DNA of 64,000 nucleotides from Streptomyces smyrnaeus (GCF_017676345.1 NZ_JAFFZM010000030.1:1-64000); one strand, 5' to 3'; numbered from the stretch's first letter, positions 35,017 through 44,029 are shown. Notes: generated by a model from the letters alone, not told the origin. Numbers and translations are program-made.

Positions 35017-35844
35017 ATGCCGCAGACGCTCTACGGGGGAACCCGTAATCGCCGTGTGACCGTGCGCGACCTCGCACTCGCCAAGGAGCGGGGCGAGAAG
35101 TGGCCCATGCTCACCGCCTACGACGCGATGACCGCCTCCGTCTTCGACGAGTCCGGTATCCCCGTCATGCTCGTCGGCGACTCGATGGGCAACTGCCACC
35201 TCGGCTACGAGACGACCGTGCCGGTCACCATGGACGAGGTGACCATGCTGACGGCCGCCGTGGTGCGGGGCACCAGCCGCGCCCTGATCGTCGCCGACCT
35301 GCCGTTCGGCTCGTACCAGGAAGGGGAGATCCAGGCACTGCGCAGCGCCACCCGGCTCATCAAGGAGGCCGGCGCCCAGGCCGTCAAGCTCGAAGGCGGC
35401 GAGCGTTCCGCCGACCAGATCGGGCTGCTGGTGCGCTCCGGCATCCCGGTGATGGCGCACATCGGGCTGACCCCGCAGTCCGTCCACGCCATGGGCTACC
35501 GGGTGCAGGGCCGCGGCGAGGAGGCGGCACACCAGCTGATGCGTGACGCCAAGGCGGTCCAGGACGCGGGGGCCTTCGCCGTGGTGATGGAGATGGTCCC
35601 CGCACCGGTCGCCGCCGAGGTCACCCGGGCACTGCACGTGCCCACGGTCGGCATCGGCGCCGGAAGCGACTGCGACGCCCAGGTGCTGGTGTGGACCGAC
35701 ATGGCGGGCCTGACCCCCGGCAAGCTGCCGCGCTTCGTGAAGCAGTACGGCCAACTGCGTACGGCGCTGGGAGAGGCGGCGCGCGCCTTCGCCGAGGACG
35801 TCACCACGGGCGCGTTCCCGGCACCGGAGCACTCCTTCGAGTAG
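35017..35844 (+). CDS. panB: 3-methyl-2-oxobutanoate hydroxymethyltransferase (ketopantoate synthase)
   Basis: 275-residue cytoplasmic enzyme, first committed step of pantothenate/CoA synthesis: 5,10-methylenetetrahydrofolate plus 2-oxoisovalerate gives ketopantoate. Family signatures: 'MLTAYDAMTASVFDESGI', 'MLVGDSMGNCHLGYETTVPV' with the Mg2+-binding Asp, 'AQAVKLEGG', 'MAHIGLTPQSVHAMGYRVQG' and 'VPTVGIGAGSDCDAQVLVW'. Length matches other bacterial PanB. ATG at 35017 with AGGAG upstream. It is a single gene here; panC/panD are not adjacent. Confidence 0.96.
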   Translation: MPQTLYGGTRNRRVTVRDLALAKERGEKWPMLTAYDAMTASVFDESGIPVMLVGDSMGNCHLGYETTVPVTMDEVTMLTAAVVRGTSRALIVADLPFGSYQEGEIQALRSATRLIKEAGAQAVKLEGGERSADQIGLLVRSGIPVMAHIGLTPQSVHAMGYRVQGRGEEAAHQLMRDAKAVQDAGAFAVVMEMVPAPVAAEVTRALHVPTVGIGAGSDCDAQVLVWTDMAGLTPGKLPRFVKQYGQLRTALGEAARAFAEDVTTGAFPAPEHSFE

Positions 35845-35899
35845 CCCCGGGCGCTCCTCGGGGTGAGTGACACGACGGCCCACCGATCCAGCCCGGCTC

Positions 35900-35942
35900 G
35901 GCTGTCGGTGGGCTGTCGGTCGGCTGTCGGTCGTTTGTCAGT
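35900..35942 (+). promoter_or_regulatory. Four 11-bp-phased direct repeats upstream of drrA (SARP-type site)
   Basis: GGCTGTCGGT occurs at 35900, 35911 and 35922, followed by the diverged GTTTGTCAGT at 35933; the period is exactly 11 bp. SARP/AfsR proteins bind heptameric direct repeats spaced by 11 bp that overlap the -35 region (established knowledge). The position here, just before the -10 at 35952, fits, and an AfsR-like gene follows drrAB. Confidence 0.6.
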
Positions 35943-35951
35943 GGCGACTGT

Positions 35952-35957
35952 CATATT
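35952..35957 (+). promoter_or_regulatory. Possible -10 hexamer of drrA (leaderless)
   Basis: CATATT ends six bases before the ATG at 35964, with no ribosome binding site in between. The repeat array would then cover the -35 region. Confidence 0.45.
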
Positions 35958-35963
35958 GGCGGC

Positions 35964-36965
35964 ATGACGCGAGAGAAGACGACGAACGCGGTCGAGGTCC
36001 GCGGACTGGTCAAGCACTTCGGGGAGACGAAGGCCGTCGACGGCATCGACCTCGATGTGCGCGAGGGCACCGTGATGGGAGTGCTGGGCCCCAACGGCGC
36101 GGGCAAGACGACGCTCGTCCGGATGCTCTCCACGCTCCTGCAGCCCGACGGCGGCACGGCGAAGGTCGCCGGGTTCGACGTGGTGCGCCAGCCGCGCGAG
36201 CTCCGCCGCACGATCGGGCTGACCGGCCAGTACGCCTCGGTGGACGAGAAGCTGGCGGGCTGGGAGAACCTCTACATGATCGGGCGGCTGCTCGACCTGT
36301 CCCGCACCGACGCCCGCAAGCGCGCCGACGAACTGCTGGAGCGGTTCTCCCTCACCGAGGCGGCCCGGCGCCCCGTGATGAAGTACAGCGGCGGGATGCG
36401 CCGCAGGCTCGACCTGGCGGCCTCCATGATCGGGCGCCCGAAGGTGCTGTATCTGGACGAGCCCACCACGGGTCTGGACCCGCGCACCCGCAACGAGGTG
36501 TGGGACGAGGTCAAGAACATCGTGGCGGACGGCAACACCGTGCTGCTCACCACCCAGTACATGGAGGAGGCCGAGCAGCTCGCCGGCGAGCTGACCGTCA
36601 TCGACCGCGGCCGGATCATCGCCGAGGGCCGGGTGCCCGAGCTGAAGGCGAAGGTCGGCGGTCGGACGCTGGAGATCCGCCCGGCCGACCCGGGGGAGCT
36701 GACCCGGATGGTCGGCGCCATCGCCCAGGCGGGGCTGGACGGAGTGGCCGGTGCCGCCGCCGACGAGGAGTCGGGCATCGTCAGTGTCCCCATCGTCAGC
36801 GACGAGCAGCTGACGGCCGTGGTCGCGCTGCTGGGGGAACGCGGCTTCGCGATCTCCGACATCGCCACCCACCTGCCCAGCCTGGACGAGGTGTTCCTGG
36901 CCCTCACCGGCCAGAAGGCCACCCACCAGGACGACGAGAACGAGCACGAGGAGGTCGCGGCGTGA
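35964..36965 (+). CDS. DrrA-type ABC transporter ATP-binding protein
   Basis: 333-residue ATPase of the daunorubicin-resistance exporter family. Walker A GPNGAGKTT, Q-loop TGQYASVD, signature 'YSGGMRRRLDLAASMIGRP', Walker B VLYLDEPTTGLDP. The C-terminal extension of about 80 residues is the DrrA-specific regulatory domain, which interacts with the permease. The GTGA overlap couples it to the permease gene. It probably exports a hydrophobic compound or drug. Three tandem repeats and a SARP-type regulator nearby suggest control linked to secondary metabolism. Confidence 0.92.
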   Translation: MTREKTTNAVEVRGLVKHFGETKAVDGIDLDVREGTVMGVLGPNGAGKTTLVRMLSTLLQPDGGTAKVAGFDVVRQPRELRRTIGLTGQYASVDEKLAGWENLYMIGRLLDLSRTDARKRADELLERFSLTEAARRPVMKYSGGMRRRLDLAASMIGRPKVLYLDEPTTGLDPRTRNEVWDEVKNIVADGNTVLLTTQYMEEAEQLAGELTVIDRGRIIAEGRVPELKAKVGGRTLEIRPADPGELTRMVGAIAQAGLDGVAGAAADEESGIVSVPIVSDEQLTAVVALLGERGFAISDIATHLPSLDEVFLALTGQKATHQDDENEHEEVAA

Positions 36966-37849
36966 GTACCGCCACCGTCAAAGCGCCCGGGTCCGAGAAG
37001 GCCCCGTCCGGCTCAGCGCCGGGGACGAGTCCCGCGCCCGGCAAGCCCGGCACGGCAGAGGGCCGCATCGGGCTGCGGGCCAACCTGCGGCACATCGGCG
37101 CGCTCGTCCGCCGCAACGCCCTGCAGATCAAGCAGGACCCCGAGTCGATGATGGACGCACTGCTGATGCCCATCATCTTCACGCTGCTGTTCGTCTACGT
37201 CTTCGGTGGCGCCATCGGAGGGGACGGCGGCAGCGGGAGCCGGGACCAGTACATCCAGTATCTGATCCCCGGCATGATGGGCATGATGGGGATGTCCATC
37301 GCGATGGCCGTCGGCACGGGCATCAACGAGGACTTCCGCAAGGGTGTGATGGACCGCTTCCGGGCCATGCCGATCGCCCGTTCCTCGGTACTCATAGCCA
37401 AGTCGGTCGTCGAGATCGGCCGCATGCTGGTCGCCGTGACCGTGCTGCTGACGGTCGGCTTCCTGGTCGGGTTCGAGATCGACGGGCACTGGCTGGGCAT
37501 GCTGGCCGCCATCGGGCTGACCGCGCTGTTCGGCGCCTCGCTGCTGTGGATCTTCATTCTGCTGGGGCTGACGATGAACACGGCGCAGGCCGTGCAGGGC
37601 GTCTCGTTCCTGGTGCTGATGCCGCTGCAGTTCGGCTCGTCGGTCTTCGTGCCGACCGGCACCATGCCCGGCTGGCTGAAGGCGTTCACGGACGTCAACC
37701 CGCTCACCCATCTCGCGGACGCCGCCCGCGGGCTGATGCTCGGCCAGGGCGAGGTGGCCAACCCGGTGATGTGGACGGTGATCTGGTCGGTCGGGCTGAC
37801 GCTGCTGACCGCGCCGATCGCCATCGCGAAGTTCCGCAAGAAGACCTGA
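36962..37849 (+). CDS. DrrB-type ABC-2 transporter permease
   Basis: 295-residue ABC-2 permease. A Pro/Ser-rich N-terminal cytoplasmic tail (about 35 residues) precedes six hydrophobic segments, including 'LLMPIIFTLLFVYVFGGAIG' and 'MGMMGMSIAMAVGTGI', with the family pattern 'FRKGVMDRFRAMPIARSSVL' between them. The GTG start overlaps the drrA stop. The stop lies within an 18-bp palindrome shared with the convergent regulator gene. Confidence 0.9.
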   Translation: MSTATVKAPGSEKAPSGSAPGTSPAPGKPGTAEGRIGLRANLRHIGALVRRNALQIKQDPESMMDALLMPIIFTLLFVYVFGGAIGGDGGSGSRDQYIQYLIPGMMGMMGMSIAMAVGTGINEDFRKGVMDRFRAMPIARSSVLIAKSVVEIGRMLVAVTVLLTVGFLVGFEIDGHWLGMLAAIGLTALFGASLLWIFILLGLTMNTAQAVQGVSFLVLMPLQFGSSVFVPTGTMPGWLKAFTDVNPLTHLADAARGLMLGQGEVANPVMWTVIWSVGLTLLTAPIAIAKFRKKT

Positions 37850-37861
37850 CCCCGGTCAGGT
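37844..37861. terminator. Palindromic bidirectional terminator spanning both convergent stop codons
   Basis: ACCTGACC-CC-GGTCAGGT, perfect 8-bp arms with a 2-base centre. The drrB stop (37847-37849) and the AfsR-like gene stop (37856-37858) both lie inside the arms. Confidence 0.55.
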
Positions 37862-40800
37862 GCCACACACCAGGGCGACGGCCTCCTCGACGGAGAGGCC
37901 GTTGCCCGAGGCGTGCGCACGCGCATACTCCTCCTCGGACAGCACTTCCCGCACAGCCGCCTCGGCGGCCTCCCGCGACTCGCGCTCGACGGGGTGCGGG
38001 AAGTGCCCTTCCGGCAGTTTCGACAGCCCGTCGTAGGCGCCCACCAGCCGCCCGGCCTCCGTACCGCGCCCGAGCATGGCCAGGGCCCGTGCCGCGGTCA
38101 GCAGCTGGCTGAGCGTCAGATGCGGGGCGACGGCCTCCGCCATCACATCGCGGGTCTTGAGGATGGATCCCCGGAGCTTGGCCAGCGCCTCCTCGGGCCG
38201 GTCGTCGGCGACATGGGTCCAGGCCGCGATGCCCGCGATCATCCCCGCGAACAGCTGCGGCACCCGGGCGGCGAAATCCTCCTCCAGCGGCGCCAGCAGC
38301 TCCCTCGCCCGCCGGGGCTGCCCCTGCCGGGTGAGATGGACGGCGTACTGCACGGCGGCGAAGTTGGGGCCGTCCCCTCCGATGTGGTCGGCCTCCTCCA
38401 TCGCCTCCCGCATCAACCGCTCGCCCTCGGCGGCGAGTTCGGGGCTGTCCAGCTCCACCAGCACCGAGCCGAGCCGCGACTTGAGCTGGGGCACCTGGCT
38501 GTGTGCGCCGAGCTGCTCGGCCCGTGCGATGGCCAGCCGGCAGTCCTCGGCGGCGCGGGCGAACTCCCCGCGCGCCGTGAGCGCCTCCGCGCGGCTCGAC
38601 AGCGCCTCCGCCTCTCCCCAGGCGTCCCCGATCCTGCGGAAGATCTCCAGGCTCTCCGCCGCGTCCGCCTCCGACTGCTCCCAGGTGGCGGGGTGGTCGC
38701 TGGTCAGCTTGGACTGCAGCTGCAGGGCGAAGGCCAGCTCCCATTCGAGGCCCAGCTCGCGACAGCCGGCCACGAAAGCGCCGGACAGCTCGGCGAGCTT
38801 GCCGTACTCGCCGGTCATCATCCACGCGAAGAACCACATACAGCCGGGAATCCGGCACACCTGCGGCATCCCCGGGGTGTAGGCCCGGGTGATGTTGCGC
38901 AGTTCGGCCTGCCGTTCGGGGCTCTCCAGCCTGTTGACCCCCTCCTCGGCGTCGGTCAGCACCATCAGCCGCACCCCGCGCCGGGCCTCCCACAGCTGCT
39001 CCTCGCTCATCGGCGGCGGTGTGGCGGTGCACGGCTCGTACAGCGGCGGCGCGGGGCGCAGCGGCGAGGCGAAGGGGTCGGGGCCGAGGGCGAGGGCGGC
39101 CTCGCTCCAGTGGCGCGAGTCGGCGCGGTGGCCGCGCAGCTGCCAGAACCAGGTCATCGACAGGATCAGGCACAGCGCCTCGTGCTCGTCGCGCGCGGCG
39201 ATGGCCCGGCGCAGCGCGGTGCGGATGTTGTCGTGCTCGCGCTCCAGCCTGTCCAGCCACTCCACCTGCTGGGGCCCGCGCAGCAGCGGGTCGGCGGTGC
39301 GGGCCAGTTCGCGGTAGACGATCAGATGGCGGCGCTCGGCGTGCTCCCGCTCGCCGGGCACCGCGTCCAGCTTCTCGGCGGCGTATTCGGCGACGGTCTC
39401 CAGCAGCCGGTAGCGCATACCCGCCGTGCCCTCCCCGGGCACGGCCACCACCAGCGACTTGTCGACGAGGGAACTCAGCAGCGCGGCAGCGTCCCCGGCG
39501 TCCCCGGCGTCCCCGGCGTCCCCGTCCGGCCCCTCGACGAGATCGGCGCACACCTCCTCCGCCTGCTCCAGCTCGCAGCCGCCCGTGAAGACCGCCAGCC
39601 GCCGCAGCACGGCACGCTCCGCCTCATCCAGCAGCTCCCAGGACCAGTCGACCACCGCGCGCAGCGTCTGCTGACGGGGCAGCACCGTACGGTTGCCGCT
39701 GGTCAGCAGCCGGAACCGGTGGTCGAGACGGCGGGCGAGCTGGCCGGGGGTGAGGGAGCGCAGCCGGGCCGCCGCCAACTCGATCGCCAGCGGCAGCCCG
39801 TCGAGCCGACGGCAGATCTCCGCGCAGGCCTCCGGATCGTCCTCGACGCGGAACCCGGGACGCGCCGAGGCGCCCCGCTCGGCGAGCAGCCGGAGCGCCA
39901 CCGGGTCGGGCAGCGGCTCGACGGGACGTACGAACTCACCCGGTACGCCGAGGGGTTCGCGGCTGGTCGCCAGGACGGTGACGCCCGGACACTCCACCAG
40001 CAGCGTCTCCACCACCCGCGCCGCCGCGTCCAGGAGGTGTTCGCAGTTGTCCAGCACCAGCAGCATCCGGCGGGCCGCGCAGCGCTCGGCGAGCTGGGTG
40101 AGAGGGTCGCCGACAGTGGGGTCGGTCGCCGCCCGCAGCCCCTCGGCGGTGGTACCGGTCAGCACCGTCTCGCGGCCACCGAGCGCGGTGAGCACGGCCT
40201 CGGCCGTCGCGCCCTGGTCGTGCGGGTCGCGCACGGCGGCGAGTTCGGTCACCCACACGCCGTCCGCCCACTCCTCGCTCCGCCCGGTGTGCGCCCGGGC
40301 GGCCGCCTCCAGCGACAGCCGGGTCTTGCCCGCTCCGCCGGGCCCGGTGAGCGTCACCAGCCGCGCCGAACCGAGCTCCTGGCACAGCGCCTCGATCTCG
40401 CCCTCGCGCCCCACGAACGAGGTCAGCCGGGCACGCAGATTGCCCACGGCCCGCCGGGGCACGGTCCGCGGCGCGGAGGGGCCGACAGGTGCGGAAGGAC
40501 CGACAGGTGCGGCGGACTCGGCGGGTACGGCTGGTTCGGCGGGTACTGCGGGGTCGGCGGGTTCGGCGGCCAGCAGTTCGGCGTGCAGGGCGCGCAGTTC
40601 GGCGCCGGGGTCGGCGCCGAGCCGGTCGGCGAGACGGGCTCTGACCGTCTCGTACGCGGCCAGCGCCTCGGCGGTGCGGCCGGCGTCGCGCAGGGCACGC
40701 AGCAGCAGGGCCTGGAGCGGCTCGTGCAGCGGGTGCTCGGCGGCCAGCTGACGCGCCGTGGGCAGTACGGCCTCCGCCCGGCCGAGCGCGAGTGCCGCCT

Positions 40801-41302
40801 CGGCCCGGTGGCGGCGCGCGGCCAGTGCGCGGTCGGCGGCGCGGACCCCTGCGGACCCTCCCCCGTCGGGCAGATCGGCCAGCGCGGGGCCGCGCCACAG
40901 CGCGAGGGCGTCGTCGAGCAGGCCGACGGCCTTGGCGGGGTCCCCGTCCGCGAGGGCGTCCGCGCCCTCGGAGGCCAGTCGCTCGAAGCGGTACAGGTCG
41001 ATGTCGTCGCGCGCCGTCACCAGTCGGTAGCCGCCCTCGACGGAGTCGACCGCCTCCCGCCCCAACGATCTTCGCAACCGCCCGACGAGCGCCTGGAGCG
41101 CCGCCGTCTCGTCGGCGGGCGGGTCCTCGTGCTCCGACCAGACGGCGGCCACGAGCTCACCGGTGTGCACGGCGCGGCCTCCCGCGAGGGCGAGCGCGGT
41201 CAGCAGGGCGCGCAGCCTCGCTCCGCCGACCGGCACGGTGGTGCCGTCCTCGCGGAGGACCTGCGTGGTGCCCAGAACGCGGTAGAGGTAACGCACCCCC
41301 AC
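37856..41302 (-). CDS. AfsR/SARP-type regulator (OmpR-like HTH, BTAD, NB-ARC, C-terminal helical repeats)
   Basis: 1148-residue regulator. Domain order: winged-helix DNA-binding domain (1-95, 'LGTTQVLREDGTTVPVGGAR', 'GGYRLVTARDDIDLYRFERL'), BTAD helical domain (about 100-250), Ala/Pro linker with repeated PAVPAEP/APVGPS units, NB-ARC/AAA ATPase (from about 290, 'SFVGREGEIEALCQELGSAR', Walker A GPGGAGKTR, LVLDNCEHLLD), then TPR-like helices. AfsR homologues switch secondary metabolism genes on through 11-bp direct repeats (known). Repeats of that type lie before drrA. The GTG at 41302 has GGAGG 13 bases upstream; another GTG at 41296 is possible. The linker differs from AfsR itself, so this is a paralogue. 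Confidence 0.85.
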   Translation of the reverse strand: MGVRYLYRVLGTTQVLREDGTTVPVGGARLRALLTALALAGGRAVHTGELVAAVWSEHEDPPADETAALQALVGRLRRSLGREAVDSVEGGYRLVTARDDIDLYRFERLASEGADALADGDPAKAVGLLDDALALWRGPALADLPDGGGSAGVRAADRALAARRHRAEAALALGRAEAVLPTARQLAAEHPLHEPLQALLLRALRDAGRTAEALAAYETVRARLADRLGADPGAELRALHAELLAAEPADPAVPAEPAVPAESAAPVGPSAPVGPSAPRTVPRRAVGNLRARLTSFVGREGEIEALCQELGSARLVTLTGPGGAGKTRLSLEAAARAHTGRSEEWADGVWVTELAAVRDPHDQGATAEAVLTALGGRETVLTGTTAEGLRAATDPTVGDPLTQLAERCAARRMLLVLDNCEHLLDAAARVVETLLVECPGVTVLATSREPLGVPGEFVRPVEPLPDPVALRLLAERGASARPGFRVEDDPEACAEICRRLDGLPLAIELAAARLRSLTPGQLARRLDHRFRLLTSGNRTVLPRQQTLRAVVDWSWELLDEAERAVLRRLAVFTGGCELEQAEEVCADLVEGPDGDAGDAGDAGDAAALLSSLVDKSLVVAVPGEGTAGMRYRLLETVAEYAAEKLDAVPGEREHAERRHLIVYRELARTADPLLRGPQQVEWLDRLEREHDNIRTALRRAIAARDEHEALCLILSMTWFWQLRGHRADSRHWSEAALALGPDPFASPLRPAPPLYEPCTATPPPMSEEQLWEARRGVRLMVLTDAEEGVNRLESPERQAELRNITRAYTPGMPQVCRIPGCMWFFAWMMTGEYGKLAELSGAFVAGCRELGLEWELAFALQLQSKLTSDHPATWEQSEADAAESLEIFRRIGDAWGEAEALSSRAEALTARGEFARAAEDCRLAIARAEQLGAHSQVPQLKSRLGSVLVELDSPELAAEGERLMREAMEEADHIGGDGPNFAAVQYAVHLTRQGQPRRARELLAPLEEDFAARVPQLFAGMIAGIAAWTHVADDRPEEALAKLRGSILKTRDVMAEAVAPHLTLSQLLTAARALAMLGRGTEAGRLVGAYDGLSKLPEGHFPHPVERESREAAEAAVREVLSEEEYARAHASGNGLSVEEAVALVCGT

Positions 41303-41492
41303 ATACTGCCACCGGCCTCCTTCGGCCCCGTCGGCAGACGGCTCGTCCCGGCGGCTTCCGGGCGCCGACCCGAGCACGGCGTCGCGGCGAGGGCGCCATG
41401 GGGAGGGCGTCGGTCGTCCGGCGCGGAACGCGACGGCGGGCCGGGTCCACGGCTGTCCGTGTCCCCGGCCCGCCGGGCGGGCGCGCCCCGGG

Positions 41493-41846
41493 TCAGGCCC
41501 GGCGGCAGTCCTTGCCGCGCACCCACTTGGGAACGTTGGCGTAGCCGGAGTTGCCCTGCCTGTTGACGCAGACCACCTTGTGGTGGCCCTTGCGGGTCTC
41601 GATGGTGAACGTGCCGCGGATGGTGCCGTGGCGCGGCGCGTTGATGGCACGGCACCGGCTGCTGCCGACCGCGGCGTGGTGGTCACGCTCCAGCCGGTCG
41701 CAGACGTAGCCGCGCTTGTGGTGCTGGCCGCCGCCAGGTCCGTCACCGGCGACCGCCGCCACCGGGGCCATGCCCACCATGGCGGTCGCCATCGCTGCCA
41801 CCACCGTCAGAGCCCGTGCGCGGCGGGTTGTTGCCGACTTCCTCAT
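41493..41846 (-). CDS. Small secreted basic protein of unknown function
   Basis: 117 residues. Signal peptide 1-33 (ending near AVAGD) followed by a basic, His-rich mature part with four Cys (YVCDRL, SSRCRA, KVVCVN, KDCRRA), which could make two disulfides. Several positive patches (HHKRG, RKGHHK) would suit binding to nucleic acid or cell-wall polymer, but no family was recognised. ATG at 41846 preceded by AAAGGA. Confidence 0.68.
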   Translation of the reverse strand: MRKSATTRRARALTVVAAMATAMVGMAPVAAVAGDGPGGGQHHKRGYVCDRLERDHHAAVGSSRCRAINAPRHGTIRGTFTIETRKGHHKVVCVNRQGNSGYANVPKWVRGKDCRRA

Positions 41847-41986
41847 ACTGCTGTCCTTTCGCTTTCCCTGTCTGCTCCGCCCCCATCGGCGGGACTTCGG
41901 GGGATGTGCAGTCGCACACGCTCAGCAGAGCAGCCACATCGGCCTCCGGCGCAGAACAACAAGGCAAGGTCACCCGTTGGGCGAGT

Positions 41987-42925
41987 TCACACCACCCTGT
42001 CGGTGGCATTCGCAGCGTTACGGGAGGGACCGGCGCCCGCGGCCTCGCGCAGGGCGCGCAGCGTCGCCCTGACCGCCGGGCGGCGCAGGAGGCAGTCGCG
42101 GGTGACGGCGAACAGGCGGCGCGTGGGTACCGGTTCCAGCGCACGCAGCACCACCCCGTCGGGCAGCGGACCCCGGCCCAGCCTGGGCAGCAGGGCGATG
42201 CCCAGGCCCGCCGCCACGAGGGCGGTCTGGGTCTGGAACTCGGCGACGTAGTAGGCGACGTCCGGCTCCTGGCCCGCGGTGCGCAGCGTGGTGTGCAGCC
42301 AGTCGTGACAGACCGTGCCGGGCGGCTGACACACCCAGCGCCGACCGGCCAGATCCGCCGTCTCCAGCGTGTCGAGGGCGGCGAGCGGGTGTCCGGCGGG
42401 CACCAGCACCTCGCAGTGGTCCTCGCCCAGCGGAACGCTGCACACCCCCTCGGGTGCGGGCATCGGGGCGATGTCCCAGTCGTGGGCGAGGGCCAGATCG
42501 ATCTCCCCCCTGGCCACCAGGCCCACCGACAGATGCGGGTCGACCTCCGACATCCGAAGGTCCAGTTGCGGATGGTCGGCGGCGAGTTGGGCCAGCACGC
42601 GGGGCATCAGACCGCGGGCGCCGCTGGGGAAGGCGGCGAGCCGCAACCGGCCGGCCGGGCGGCCCTTGCGCTCCTCCAGCGCGACCTCGGCCTGCTCGGC
42701 GAGGCTGAGCATCTCCTGCGCCGTACGGACGAGCATCAGCGCGTCATCCGTGAGAGCGATACCGCGCCCCTGCCGCTGGAGCAGGGTGGTGCCGGTCTCC
42801 CGCTCCAGCTTGGCGATCTGCTGGGAGACGGCGGAGGGGGTGTAGCCGAGCGCCTGCGCGGCGCCGCCCACCGAGCCGTGCAGCTGGACGGCGTGCAGGG
42901 CACGCAGCCTGGACAGGTCGAGCAT
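41987..42925 (-). CDS. LysR-family transcriptional regulator
   Basis: 312 residues. N-terminal HTH (residues 2-60, 'RLRALHAVQLHGSVGGAAQA', 'LGYTPSAVSQQIAKLERETG') and a C-terminal LysR substrate-binding domain. Divergent from the EamA transporter gene, the classic arrangement in which the regulator controls the neighbour. A T-N11-A inverted repeat lies between the two genes. The ATG at 42925 lies in a GC-rich context without a strong ribosome site. Confidence 0.9.
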   Translation of the reverse strand: MLDLSRLRALHAVQLHGSVGGAAQALGYTPSAVSQQIAKLERETGTTLLQRQGRGIALTDDALMLVRTAQEMLSLAEQAEVALEERKGRPAGRLRLAAFPSGARGLMPRVLAQLAADHPQLDLRMSEVDPHLSVGLVARGEIDLALAHDWDIAPMPAPEGVCSVPLGEDHCEVLVPAGHPLAALDTLETADLAGRRWVCQPPGTVCHDWLHTTLRTAGQEPDVAYYVAEFQTQTALVAAGLGIALLPRLGRGPLPDGVVLRALEPVPTRRLFAVTRDCLLRRPAVRATLRALREAAGAGPSRNAANATDRVV

Positions 42926-42969
42926 GCTGTGCGGACCTCCCGCCCGGCGGGCGCTCTCGGTATCGACTC

Positions 42970-42984
42970 TTCAGTATTGCTGAA
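42970..42984. promoter_or_regulatory. LysR-type box between the LysR and EamA genes
   Basis: TTCAG-N5-CTGAA, containing a T-N11-A core (42971 to 42983) typical of LysR-family binding sites; the region is locally AT-rich. Confidence 0.55.
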
Positions 42985-43042
42985 TCCATCATGCACGAAT
43001 CCGTGCTGGTGCTGAACAGTACGACCGGCGACGATCAACGGC

Positions 43043-44029
43043 ATGCGTCTGCGCCCTGTCCACTTCGCCCTCGCCGTGCTCGTCGCCGCCGTCTGGGGCG
43101 TCAACTTCGTCGTCATAGAGGTCGGGTTGCGGCACTTCCCGCCGCTGCTCTTCTCCGCGCTGCGCTTCCTCGTCGCGGCCCTTCCCGCCGTCTTCCTCGT
43201 CCGCCGCCCCCGCGTGGCGCTGCGCTGGATCGTGGCGGTCGGACTGGCGCTGGGCGTGGCGAAGTTCGGGCTGCTGTTCATCGGCATGCGGGAGGGGATG
43301 CCGGCCGGGCTCTCCTCGCTCGTCCTGCAGGTGCAGGCGGTCTTCACCGCCGTCTTCGCCGCCGCCACGCTGGGCGAACGGCTCGGAAGGGTGCGGCTGA
43401 CCGGTATGGCGGTGGCGCTGACCGGAATAGCGGTCGCCGCCGTCGGCCAGGGCGCCTCCGGGCCGCTGGGCGCGTTCCTCCTCGTCGTCGCCGCCGCCGC
43501 TGCCTGGGGCGTCTCCAACGTGCTGACCCGCAAGGCCGCGCCGCCCGACGCGCTGTCGTGGATGGTGTGGGTCAGCCTGGTTCCGCCGCTGCCGCTGATC
43601 GTGCTCTCCCTGCTGTTCGAGGGGCCGGCCGCCGACCTGGCCGCGCTCCGCTCCCTCGACCTGAGCGGACTGGGCGCCGTCTGCTTCGTCGCCTGGGTCG
43701 CCACCTTGTTCGGCTTCGGCGCCTGGGGCTTTCTGCTGCGCCGCTACGACGCCTCCGCCGTGGCGCCCTTCTCGCTGCTGGTACCGGTCTTCGGCATGAC
43801 CTCGGCCGCGCTGCTGCTCGACGAGGGCATCACCGCACCGGACGCCCTCGCCGCCGCGCTGCTGATCGGGGGCGTCACGCTGGTCTCCCTGGCCCGAGGG
43901 CGCGGCACCGCGACGGAACCGGCGGCCGACGCGGCGGCGGAGCCCACCGGGACGGTGCAGCGGGCCGGGGCCGGCTCGCGGGCCGCCGGCGCCGGCTCGC
44001 AGACCGCCCGGGCCGGCTCGCGGGGCTGA
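43043..44029 (+). CDS. EamA-family (DMT) transporter
   Basis: 328-residue inner-membrane protein with about ten transmembrane helices arranged as two EamA repeats ('LAVLVAAVWGVNFVVIEVGL' and 'LLVVAAAAAWGVSNVLTRKA'). Members export amino acids or other metabolites. The last 45 residues are an Ala/Gly-rich hydrophilic tail with repeated AGAGS/ARAGS units that probably is disordered. Controlled by the divergent LysR regulator (inference). Confidence 0.88.
   Translation: MRLRPVHFALAVLVAAVWGVNFVVIEVGLRHFPPLLFSALRFLVAALPAVFLVRRPRVALRWIVAVGLALGVAKFGLLFIGMREGMPAGLSSLVLQVQAVFTAVFAAATLGERLGRVRLTGMAVALTGIAVAAVGQGASGPLGAFLLVVAAAAAWGVSNVLTRKAAPPDALSWMVWVSLVPPLPLIVLSLLFEGPAADLAALRSLDLSGLGAVCFVAWVATLFGFGAWGFLLRRYDASAVAPFSLLVPVFGMTSAALLLDEGITAPDALAAALLIGGVTLVSLARGRGTATEPAADAAAEPTGTVQRAGAGSRAAGAGSQTARAGSRG

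Noticed and set aside
37913..41566. 1217-residue open frame opposite the AfsR-like gene
   Set aside because: Antisense shadow of a long GC-rich gene; the sense frame has BTAD and NB-ARC domains.
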